DNA of 64,000 bases from Pratylenchus scribneri (lineage: Eukaryota; Nematoda; Chromadorea; Rhabditida; Pratylenchidae). The stretch is taken from contig JAQSEB010000107.1 of assembly GCA_030063045.1 (NCBI GenBank), positions 186,001 to 250,000 of the forward strand, in the 5' to 3' direction. How positions within the stretch are numbered: position 1 is the stretch's first letter; every line of letters begins with the position of its first letter. Below the pieces are notes generated by a model. That model had not been told where the DNA came from. It saw only the letters and a list, made by a program, of their open reading frames with translations, and ran no database searches. Positions 1 through 12,000 of this stretch are shown here, in pieces. The translations under genes were made by a program, and so were the position numbers.

Positions 1-37
1 TTTATTTATTTTAATCAATTAAATTTATTTTTAAAAG

Positions 38-3000
38 TGCCCTAAAAGTGACCACTGCCCAACGCTTTGATCGGCTTCATCGAATTTTGCCTCAACTGAA
101 GCCCCAATCTGAGGATTGCCTTTTCCTGAATTTATTTGTGCCGGAAAGGCGCGAATTAAGAGGCAAAAATTTAAAATAAATAAAAAATTCGAAAATTTTA
201 ATTAAAAAAATATTTTATTGGAAATTTATATTAAGAAATTTTTTTTGAAAATTTAATTAAAAAATTATGATTTTATTGAAAATAAAAATTTAATTTTTTT
301 TTTAAAATTTTTAATTAAAATTTTTTAAATCAAATTTTTAGATGCCCAACCACTTTCGGTGCTCGTTTTGGTGCACGGTAAAAAATTTAAAATAAATAAA
401 TTTTTAAAAAATATATTTTTTAAGGTGACACAGATTATGGCTGGGGTGGAGCGGCTGCCCAAAATGGCACTTTGCTGGCCGCTTTTGGCCGAATTGTTGT
501 GGTCACTGTGAATTATCGGTTAGAAATCCCACAAATTTGCATATTTTAATAATAATTTAAATTTTTATTTATTAAATTATTTTTTTTTTTACAAAAATTT
601 CATTTTAAAAATTTTTAAAATGAATTTTTTTATATTTAATTTACAAATATTCCATTTAAATATTTAGGCTAGGTGTTTATGGCTTCCTGGGCCGTTGTGA
701 TCCGGAAGCAGCGAATAGTTGTACCGGAAATGCGGTAGGTCGAAATTTTTTATTTTATTTTTAAATTTAAAATTATTTATTAAAATTTATTTTTAAGGGT
801 CTTTCCGACTTGGTTGCTGCCCTCAAAATGGTAGAATATTTTTTTATTTTTAAAAAATTAATAAATATAAAATAACCAAAAATTGATAAAATTTATTTAT
901 AATTTTTTTCAGCTTTCTCTCCTCTTGCCTTCCTTTGGTGCCGATCCCGATTCGGTCACTTTACTCGGTAGAATTTATTTTTTATTAATTATTTTTATAT
1001 TTAATTTTAATTAGGTTTTTAAAAATATTTTTTTTGAATAATTTTAAATATAAAATTTCTCTTAATTCAAAAGGTTGGGAATCGGGTGCAGCCCTCGTTT
1101 CCCTGTTGATGGCCTCCCCAATCACGCAACCCAAGGGAAGGTTATTCAGGCGTGCCATTTTATTGGATGGAAGTGCGTTGGCCCCATGGGCAATGGCTGA
1201 CAGCCCACAAGAACAATTCATGCGATTGGCTAACGAATTGAAGGCAAATTTATAAAATTCTGATTTTTAATTCCGGAAAGAATTCTGATTTTCATTCCGG
1301 AAAGAATTCTGATTTTCATTCCGGAAAGAGTTCTGATTTTTATTCCGGAAAGAATTCTGATTTTCATTCCGGAAAGAGTTCTGATTTTTATTCCGGAAAG
1401 AATTCTGATTTTAATTCCGGAAACAATTCTGATTTTTATTCCGGAAAGAATTCTGATTTTTATTCCGGAAACAATTCTGATTTTTATTCCGGAAAGAATT
1501 CTGATTTTCATTCCGGAAAGAATTCTGATTTTCATTCCGGAAAGAGTTCTGATTTTTATTCCGGAAAGAATTCTGATTTTCATTCCGGAAACAATTCTGA
1601 TTTTTATTCCGGAAAGAATTCTGATTTTTATTCCGGAAACAATTCTGATTTTTATTCCGGAAAGAATTCTGATTTTTATTCCGGAAAGAATTCTGATTTT
1701 TATTCCGGAAAGAATTCTGATTTTCATTCCGGAAAGAATTCTGATTTTCATTTCGGAGAATTCTGATTTTTATTCCGGAAAGAATTCTGATTTTTATTCC
1801 GGAAAGAATTCTGATTTTTATTCCGGAAAGAATTCTGATTTTCATTCCGGAAACAATTCTGATTTTTATTCCGGAAACAATTCTGATTTTCAATCCGGAA
1901 AGAATTCTGATTTTCATTCCGGAAACAATTCTGATTTTTATTCCGGAAAGAATTCTGATTTTTATTCCGGAAAGAATTCTGATTTTTATTCCGGAAAAAA
2001 TTCTGATTTTCATTCCGAAAAGAATTCTGATTTTCATTCCGGAAAGAATTCTGATTTTTGTTCCGGAAAGAATTCTGATTTTCATTCCGGAAACAATTCT
2101 GATTTTTATTCCGGAAAGAATTCTGATTTTTATTCCGGAAAGAATTCTGATTTTTATTCCGGAAAGAATTCTGATTTTTATTCCGGAAAGAATTCTGATT
2201 TTTATTCCGGAGAGAATTCTGATTTTTATTCCGGAAAGAATTCTGATTTTTATTCCGGAAAGAATTCTGATTTTTAATTCCGGAAAGAATTCTGATTTTT
2301 ATTCCGGAAAGAATTCTGATTTTTATTCCGGAAAGAATTCTGATTTTTATTCCGGGAAGAATTCTGATTTTTAATTCCGGAAAGAATTCTGATTTTTATT
2401 CCGGAAAGAATTCTGATTTTTATTCCGGAAAGAATTCTGATTTTTATTCCGGAAAGAATTCTGATTTTTATTCCGGAAAGAATTCTGATTTTTATTCCGG
2501 AAAGAATTCTGATTTTCATTCCGTAAAGAATTCTGATTTTCATTCCGGAAAGAATTCTGATTTTCATTCCGGAAAGAATTCTGATTTTCATTCCGGAAAG
2601 AATTCTGATTTTCATTCCGGAAAGAATTCTGATTTTTATTCCGGAAAGAATTCTGATTTTCATTCCGGAAAGAATTCTGATTTTTATTCCGTAATGAATT
2701 CTGATTTTTATTCCGGAAAGAATTCTGATTTTCATTCCGGAAAGAATTCTGATTTTCATTCCGGAAAGAATTCTGATTTTTATTCCGAAAAGAATTCTGA
2801 TTTTTATTCCGGAAAGAATTCTGATTTTTATTCCGGAAAGAATTCTGATTTTTATTCCGGAAAGAATTCTGATTTTTATTCCGGAAAGAATTTTGATTTT
2901 TAATTCCGGAAAGAATTCTGATTTTTATTCCGGAAAGAATTCTGATTTTTATTCCGGAAAGAATTCTGATTTTTAATTCCGGAAAGAATTCGGTTTTTTA

Positions 3001-6000
3001 TTGATTTTTAAAATTTAAATTTATTCTATTTAAAAACATTACCTTTTTTAAAATTTTGTATTATTAAAAGATTTTCTAATAAAAAATTAAATTCAGTGTC
3101 TTGGAGGAGACGGTACCACCAATAATGGAGGTGGAATTGCTCCAGAACCGCAAAAGGAGGCGACACGAATTTTGCATTGCCTTCAGGATCATAGTACCCA
3201 AAATTTGAGTGCAGCTGCAAGGAAAGTGGCAAATTCATCGCCCACTTTTCTCTCAACATTCTCGCCAATCATTGATGGACAGGTGAATTTTATAGAACAA
3301 AAATACAAAATGTTTGGAAAAATAAAAATGTTTTTAAATTTTTAATCTATTTTAATATTCTATTTATATACCAATTTCTAAATATTTCTAATGAAAAATT
3401 TAAATTAATATATCAACTCAATCATACAGTGTTTTTCTTTTTTTTTATATTTACAATTTATTTGAATTGCCTTGAAGGAAAAAATATTCCTTATTATTTC
3501 CCTTATCCTTTAAAGGTGGTGCCCAACCATCCGTCCCTGTCCTTTTCCCCCAAATATGGTGGCCTTTTCCGGGAAATTGACTTGCTTCTCGGTACCGTAA
3601 TCCATCCAGCCCAACATTTGATGGCGGATCAAGACATCCAACATGGGGTCGGCCCCGAGAGGAGGGACAAAATAATTCGGTGAGAGGAAAATTTATTTAA
3701 ATTTTTCAAAATTGACACAGAACATTGGTTCGGAATATCTTCGACTTTCATCGGACCGAAATTTTGCAAGCAATTTTAAATGAATACACCGACTGGGAAA
3801 ATCCAAGGGCAAGTTTTTAAATTAATTTTTTAAAAAAATTGAAAATTAATTAAAATATTTAATTTAATATTAATTAATTAAAATAATTAAAATATAAATT
3901 AAAACATGGCCTAACAAATTAAAGAATCATCCAAAATCGATCAGGAATGGGCTGATGGCTGCCCTCGGCGATCTTCTCTTCACCAGTTAGATTTCTTTAA
4001 AAATTTATTCAAAAAATAAAATTTATTTTAGCCCCACTAATTGAGACTGCCCGCGCCCATTCCCTTCAGGATCAGGGCCCATTGAAGGCGACTGCCAACA
4101 CATTTTTGTAATTTTTTTTCAAATAATTTTTTTTGTAAAATCATTTTTTGCAGTTTTGTTTTTGGCCACGAGACGAATGGATGGATGCGAGAACATGGCG
4201 CATCGGGTAGTGGCCTTCGAGGCTCATTCACCGGCGATCACCTCCCCTATTTGCTTGGTCAACCATTCAATGTAGAATTAATTTTGTTTTATTTTAATTT
4301 ATTCTGAACAATTAAAAAATAATTTCAAACAGAAAAAATTAAATTATTTGTATATTTTGCCTAAATTTTAATTACAAATGTTTGTAATTTTTGTCCCAAA
4401 TTGTAAAATGTTTGTATTTTACCCAGAATATTATTCAGAATTAGTAAAATAAAAACTAAAAATATTAAAAAAATTATAAATTAAAATAATTATAAATATA
4501 ATTAATTAAATATATTAGGCCGAAAATGATGGAGGCGGTGGCACCTTCTCCGCTGAAGACAAACAATTATGCCGAGTGATGATGACATATTTGGCCAATT
4601 TCGTCAAATCCGGGTTCGCCATTTATTTCAATTAAAAATTATTAATTTGTAAATTTCAAATTAAATAAAAAATTATCTAATTCAAATTTTGAATTATTTT
4701 TATAAAATATTCTACACATTTTCTTCCTCTTCATAGTGATCCGACACGGCCGCAGCCAATGTCCTCCCAATCGGCGATTGAAGACCGTTTCCAAGGCCTT
4801 CCTTGGCCACAATTTTCGGCCCAAACCCGCGAAGCCTATTTGGAAATTTTGGACAGGCCCAGGTGAAAACATTCTTTTATTTGATTTATTCATCCATTTT
4901 GAAGGGTGAAAAACTTTTACCGGAATTCATTTGTACAATTCTGGAGTGGATTCATCCCAGTTTTGAATCGGCCTGGTGCCGACGGTGGCAAAGAGGTGCC
5001 TGAGGTACTATTTTTTATATTTAAATTATTTAATTTTAAATTATTTAATTTTAAATTAAACATTTATTTAAATATAATAGGGCTGGGATTTTTATTTCTA
5101 TCAATATTTTGTTTGCAAATTTAAAATAGCTTGAAACCAATGTAGAAACATGTTTTTATCAATGTTTTTATTTATTTTCATCATATTTTTTTGTCAATAT
5201 TCATCAATATTTTGCCATTTTTTTGTCGTCATTGATACCAATATTTCGACAATTTTTGGCATGTTTTTGTAATTTCCGTCAATATTTTGAAGATTTTTTA
5301 AAGTTTTTTTACTGAATTTTATAGTTTTTGATAAAATTTTGGAAATTTTTTGAAAAATTTTACCACTTTTTTAAAAAATTGTGAAAAATTTTATGACATT
5401 TGCAAAAAAAATCGAAAAATCGATTTTGCACATTTTTGAAAAATTTATCATGGCATATAAAAATTTCATTTTTTGGAAATGAATTTTTTTAAATACAAAA
5501 CAAAAACATCGAAATTTTAATAATTTATGATTGAGAGAGTAATGAAAAACAGACATTTTTTCGAATTTTTGTTAAAATACATTGTTTTTTTTTTTAAATT
5601 TTCATTAATTTTTCAATAAATATTTCAGGATTTTTCATCAATAAAAATTCCAGCCCTAATAATTATACCCCTCAATTTTCTTCTTTTAAACAGGAACACC
5701 ATTTATTGCCTCAACATTTCGACAGGGCCACCTTCTTTGGGCAGCCTCGACCATTCTCCACCTACCATAACATTCCATTCCCGCCGCCTCCTCTCCCACC
5801 AACACCATTCCCGAAGGAATTGCGCAAACAATTAATTGCATGTCAGTTTTAACATAAATTGGCCAAAAAAATTTTGGACTATATTAAAAGGAAAATATTT
5901 AATTTACTGAGAAAAAAAAGTATTTAAAATTAATACCCGATACATAGACCTCATCAAAACGCATCATTTGACTCTGATTTTGTTTTGGGTTTAACCAAAT

Positions 6001-9000
6001 CTAACTTGAACCATTAAACCAAAATTGGTTTAAACCGTTTAATACCCTTTAATTGTTGACCAAACCAAAATTGGTTTAAACCGTTTAATACCCTTTAATT
6101 GTTGACCAAACCAAAATAGGTTTAAACCGTTTAATACCCTTTAATTGTTGACCAAACCAAAATAGGTTTAAACCGTTTAATACCCTTTAATTGTTGACCA
6201 AACCAAAATTGGTTTAAACCGTTTAATACCCTTTAATTGTTGACCAAACCAAAATTGGTTTAAACCGTTTAATACCCTTTAATTGTTGACCAAACCAAAA
6301 TAGGTTTAAACCGTTTAATACCCTTTAATTGTTGACCAAACCATGACAATGACAAATTATATACCATTCAATGCGTCTTGACCAGATCTATCCAATTTTG
6401 GGTATATTTGGTTTATCCTTAAACCTTTAGCATTCGGTGCTCTTTTACAACATTAAATTTTTCGTAGTCAAATTAAATAGCTTCCTTTTTAAATAATTTT
6501 TTCAATAAAAATGAAAATATTTTTATATATTTTTAAATGTTTTTTTCCAGCCCTTTCAATCACCACGATGCGCCCTCCGGGCAGTGGGGAATCCACTCAA
6601 CGTCCTTCAATCGATGGCAGTGGCTCATCGGGTGAAGATGGCATCAGCAAACGGGCTGAGTTCAATCCAAGTTGGGGATGGCTAATTCTGGCTGGCGGTG
6701 CGCTAACTTTTGTGAATTTGTGCATTCTGGTGGCCATCTCCAAAAAGGTCAGCTTTTCAATTTTGCCATAAGATGAGGCTATTATATTAGTAGAATGCAA
6801 ATAAATGTGCATTTTGTGTTCCAAATAAAATCCTAAGATTTCCATTTCAGCATAATTTTGGATTTTATTTAATTTTAAATTACCAAAAAAAAAGTTCCAA
6901 AATAATTTAATAGTTTAAATGGGTTTATCCTAAATTCGCAAACCAAATATACCCAAAATTGGATAGAGTTGGTCAAGACGCATTGAATGGTATATAATTT
7001 GTCATGTTTTGGTCAACTAAAGGGTATTAAATGGTTTAAACCAATTTTGGTTTGGTCAACAATTAAAGGGTATTAAACGGTTTAAACCCATTTTGGTTTG
7101 GTCAACAATTAAAGGGTATAAAACGGTTTAAACCTATTTTGGTTTGGTCAACAAATAAAGGGTATTAAACGGTTTAAACCAATTTTGGTTTGGTCAACAA
7201 TTAAAGGGTATTAAACGGTTTAAACCAATTTTGGTTTGGTCAACAATTAAAGGGTATAAAACGGTTTAAACCAATTTTGGTTTGGTCAACAATTAAAGGG
7301 TATAAAACGGTTTAAACCAATTTTGGTTTGGTCAACAATTAAAGGGTATTAAACGGTTTAAACCAATTTTGGTTTGGTCAACAATTAAAGGGTATTAAAC
7401 GGTTTAAACCAATTTTGGTTTGGTCATCTATTAAAGGGTATTAAACGGTTTAAACCAATTTTGGTTTGGTCAACTATTAAAGGGTATTAAACGGTTTAAA
7501 CCAATTTTGGTTTGGTCAACAATTAAAGGGTATTAAACGGTTTAAACCCATTTTGGTTTGGTCAACAATTAAAGGGTATTAAACGGTTTAAACCTATTTT
7601 GGTTTGGTCAACAAATAAAGGGTATTAAACGGTTTAAACCAATTTTGGTTTGGTCAACAATTAAAGGGTATTAAACGGTTTAAACCAATTTTGGTTTGGT
7701 CAACAATTAAAGGGTATAAAACGGTTTAAACCAATTTTGGTTTGGTCAACAATTAAAGGGTATAAAACGGTTTAAACCAATTTTGGTTTGGTCAACAATT
7801 AAAGGGTATTAAACGGTTTAAACCAATTTTGGTTTAATTGTTCAAAACTAAATTAGAATTGGTTAAACCTAAGCCAAGACATTATCAAATTTTGCGTCTT
7901 GAGTAGATATACTGATTTTAGTTTAAGATTTATGCGTTTAGTCGGTAAATTAAATAAATTTTTAGTGCCTCCGGCGACGTGCTGATTCCAAATCGAAGAA
8001 ATTTCAATACCAAAGTTATGCCAGTCCGCCAGGGCAAATTGCCCAACCACCTCCCGGAATGGACATGAATTTTGCGGCAATGATGGGCGCCGGACAACAA
8101 GTGAGATTGACTGAGACAAAAATATTTATAAATAAAATTAAAATTAATATTCCTATTAAGAAACCAGATTTTTACTTTTTAGGTTTAGACCTATTTTTGC
8201 TTTTATTAAATTTGACCAGAAAAATCACATAAATTTTTGATCATTTATTTCATTTTTTTCCTATTTTGACACTTTCTAAACATTATAACTAAATACCCAT
8301 TTTGACAAATTTTACAATAAAAACATAAATAGGTACCAATTTTGTCATTTTTTGGACCTGTAAAATCCGCTCCTTAATTATTAGAATCGAAAAAAACATA
8401 GAAATTCCAATCTTGGAGAAACTTCGTCATACGTTTGTTTTTATTCGTTGTTTGAGCCTAAAATTTTTCGGGCTATTTGATTTGAGTGAGGTGTTTAAAT
8501 AATTTTCAAGTCCCGACGATCCAGCCAATACCTACCGGCTGGCCAATCAAGGCCAAGCCGCCAATCGGCAATGGATTTTGCAGAGGAAATGCCATTGCAC
8601 AATGACACGGTCAACAAAAATTCCATCGGTCGAAAAATGGCATCATCAATGGAAAATGGTAGGATACACTCAAACTTGGGACGTCCCAACTTGACGCAAA
8701 CACTTATAACTCATCAAGGACTGAACCAATTTTAATAATCTTTGTAACAAATGAAAGAGCAGGCATTTGGCTATCCAAAGATGTTACTTTTATTTAAATT
8801 GGTACAAAATTGATGAAGTTATGAACAAAAAACTTTTAAAATGACTAATCATGGATAAGCGGATGTGTTCAGTTGTTTTTTTGAATATAACTTCATCTAT
8901 TCTGAACCAATTTAGATAAAATTAATATCTTTGGATAGCCAAAAGTCTGCTCTTTAATTTGATACCAAAATCATCAAATTTGGTTCAATACTTGATGAGT

Positions 9001-12000
9001 TATAAGCGTTCGCGTCAGCTTGGGTCAGCAATGTTCCCATTTGAAGTGATTGCTTTCATCGGTCATTTTCCCTTTTAAGGAAACTCAATATTAAATGACA
9101 ACAATAACCGGACAACGGCATCAGTGGCCACAATTCATTTGCATCGACGTCGATCCTCCTTAACAGGGGGATCCGGCGCTGGTCAAACCAAATTGATTGG
9201 CGGCACATTCGGCGGTGGCACAAATTTGGGCGAAAAATGCCAAATTGATAATTCGGCGGTCGTTGTGGTTGCCAACGACTCAGAAATGGTGACCAAAACG
9301 ACGACAATTCAAATGGCCGATGAAATGGCGGAAAATAAAACATCATTCGGCACTGGCATTGGCACTGCTGGTGGTGGTGGCCGAAATTCCATCGGTCAAC
9401 CGTATGTGTTTGGGAAGAGGGCATCCACATCGGTGGCATCGGCCGCCATATTTGGCGGTGGCACCGCTCATCAAACCAATCATCATCGGGCCAGCACTGG
9501 TCATTTGACCATTTCCTCATCGATGATTTCACCGAATATTCTTACGAATGGAAGTGGAGGAGGCCATTACCAAAGGGCCAGTCTTCAAGAACAACAACAG
9601 GTCCAATTTTGATTGGTTTTTCATGTGTGGATTTTTGCATTTGAATGAAAAAATAACTCATAAAATAATATTGTTTAATGGATATTCATAAACCAGTCCA
9701 CGATAATCCAATTCATTTCTGCTGTCCTTGTTTTTCTGGAGTTTTTTTTTCATTTTTTCTTCGGGGCAAGCCAATTTTTCCTGCAATCCTTATTAATATC
9801 GTATTAATAGGGCCCGGATTTTTTTTTGCCTCAAGGCCCGTCAATTTTATTCCGAATTATTAAAATTCATATTAATTGGGCCCAGATTTTTATGCTTTGC
9901 CCTTTTTTGTATTTATTAGATTTGATGAGAAATGCGCCTAAATATTTGATGTTTTTGGCATAATTTTTACCTATTTTTTTTGACATATTTTGGCATTATT
10001 TGAGGGAAAATTAATTGTAAAAATAAAAAGCCAAAAATTACATAGTTTTTTGAGTCTAGCGGAACCTATTTTGGGCAAATTACACGAAAAAAATTAGTAA
10101 ATATTTTTCGATTTTTTCGACCAGAAATCCTAACCCTTACATATTTTAGGGTAAAAAAACTGCTAAAATTCCATTCAATTTTGCAAATTTCTATCTCATT
10201 TATTCAGGAACCTTTATTATCAGCTGCCGGTTCGCTTAAAGGCTCCACCCCTTCGGTGATGATTCAACCGCCTACTACCGGTGGTGCTGGCCTAATTCGG
10301 CTGGGCACTGGCATTTCACCGACATGCCCTAGGTTTGTCTTTTAGCCATATTCCCAAAATTCTCACTAAAACACACGCCTCATTAAAATTATTTAATTTC
10401 AATAAAATTTTATTTTATGATTTTTTGTTTTTTTTAAAATATTTATTTTATGGATGAAACGTTTTTGCCTTTTTTATTTTTAAAATTTTTGTTTGCCATT
10501 ATAAAAGAAAAGAATAAAAATAATTTTATGAGTTGCAAAATTTCAAAGCAATAAGAAAAAAAATTTTAGTAAGATAAACAAGAAAATAGAATATTAATAT
10601 TTTATTTCTCATAACAAAATAATTAAAATAAATATTTATTTAAGATATTTATTTTATATAATTATTTATTTAAATATTTATGGATGATTTAATTTTTTAT
10701 TATTTTTATTTTAAATATTTATTTTATGCATGTTCAAGATGTTTGCCTTTTTTATTTTTAAAATTTTTTGTTTGCCATTATAAAAGAAAAGTTTAAAAAT
10801 AAATTTATGAGTTGTAAAATTACAAGGAAAATTAGAAAAGAGAATAATAATTTCCAAAAATGCAAAATACCCTTCTTTTTTGGTATTTTCATTAAAATTA
10901 TTTATTTAAATTTTTTGTTAATTTAAATATTAATTTTATTTATGCATGCCAAAAATTTTTGCCTTTTTTTATTTTTCCGATTTTTGCTAGCCATTATAAA
11001 AGAAAAAGAGAAAAATAAATGTATGAATTGTAAAATTTCAAGGAAATAAGAGAAAAAAGAATATTATGTATTTATTACTCATAAAAAAATTTAAAAAAAG
11101 CCTCCTTTGGCAGCTTCATTAAACTAATTACCTAATTTAAATAATTTTTATTTTTTTTTTTATTAATTAAGATAATTTAAGGAAGTTGAAAAATTGCCTT
11201 TTTTAATTTTTAAATTTTTTGTTGCCATTAAAAAAGAAAGATAAAAATAAATTATGAGTTGTAAAATTTCAAGGAAAAAGAGAATATTATTTATTAATCA
11301 TAAAAAAAAATTAAAAAAGCCTATTCCACTGGAATATTCATTAAAACTGATAATTTTTTTATTTTTTATTAATTAAAATATTTACTAATGGATGTGAAAA
11401 AAGTTTTTAATTTTAAAAATTTTTATTTGCGTTATAAAAGAAAAGGATAAAAATAAGTGTATGAGTTGTAAAATTTCAAGGCAGTGAGAAATAGATAAGC
11501 ATGAAAAAAAAAGAAAAAAAATAATTGTTTCCAAAAATACAAAACTTACTCTGGTATCTTCATTAAAATTATTTATTTAAATAATTTAAAATAATTTCTT
11601 ATTATTTTAAATATTTATTTTATGGATGTCCTTTTTTTTGCTTTATTTTCCAATGCTTGCTATTATAAAAGAAAAGGATAAAATAGATGTATGAGTTGTA
11701 AAATTTCAAAGCAATAAGAGAATAGTTAGTAAGAAAAACGGTGCATCTCTGATATTTAATTTAAATAATTTTATTTTTAATTTTTTTCTTATTTTTAAAT
11801 ATTTATTTTATGGATGTCTCTTTATTGGCCTTTTTTATTTTCTCATTTTTTGCTTGCTATTATAAAAGAAAAGGATAAAAATAAATGTATGAGTTATAAA
11901 ATTCCGAGGAAATAGAGAAAGTTAGCAAAGGAATAAAAGAAAAGGAGAATATTATTTAATCATGAAAAAAGCCTATTTCACTGGAATTTTCATTAAAACT

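Noticed and set aside
1230..2903. Long ORFs with 8-residue periods (KIRILSG, NQNSFRNE) on both strands
   Set aside because: They arise because the 24-bp unit is divisible by 3; they lie in an intron, on both strands and in several frames at once.
1254..2994. CRISPR array
   Set aside because: Units are contiguous without unique spacers and the DNA is eukaryotic; the same applies to the 46-bp arrays.
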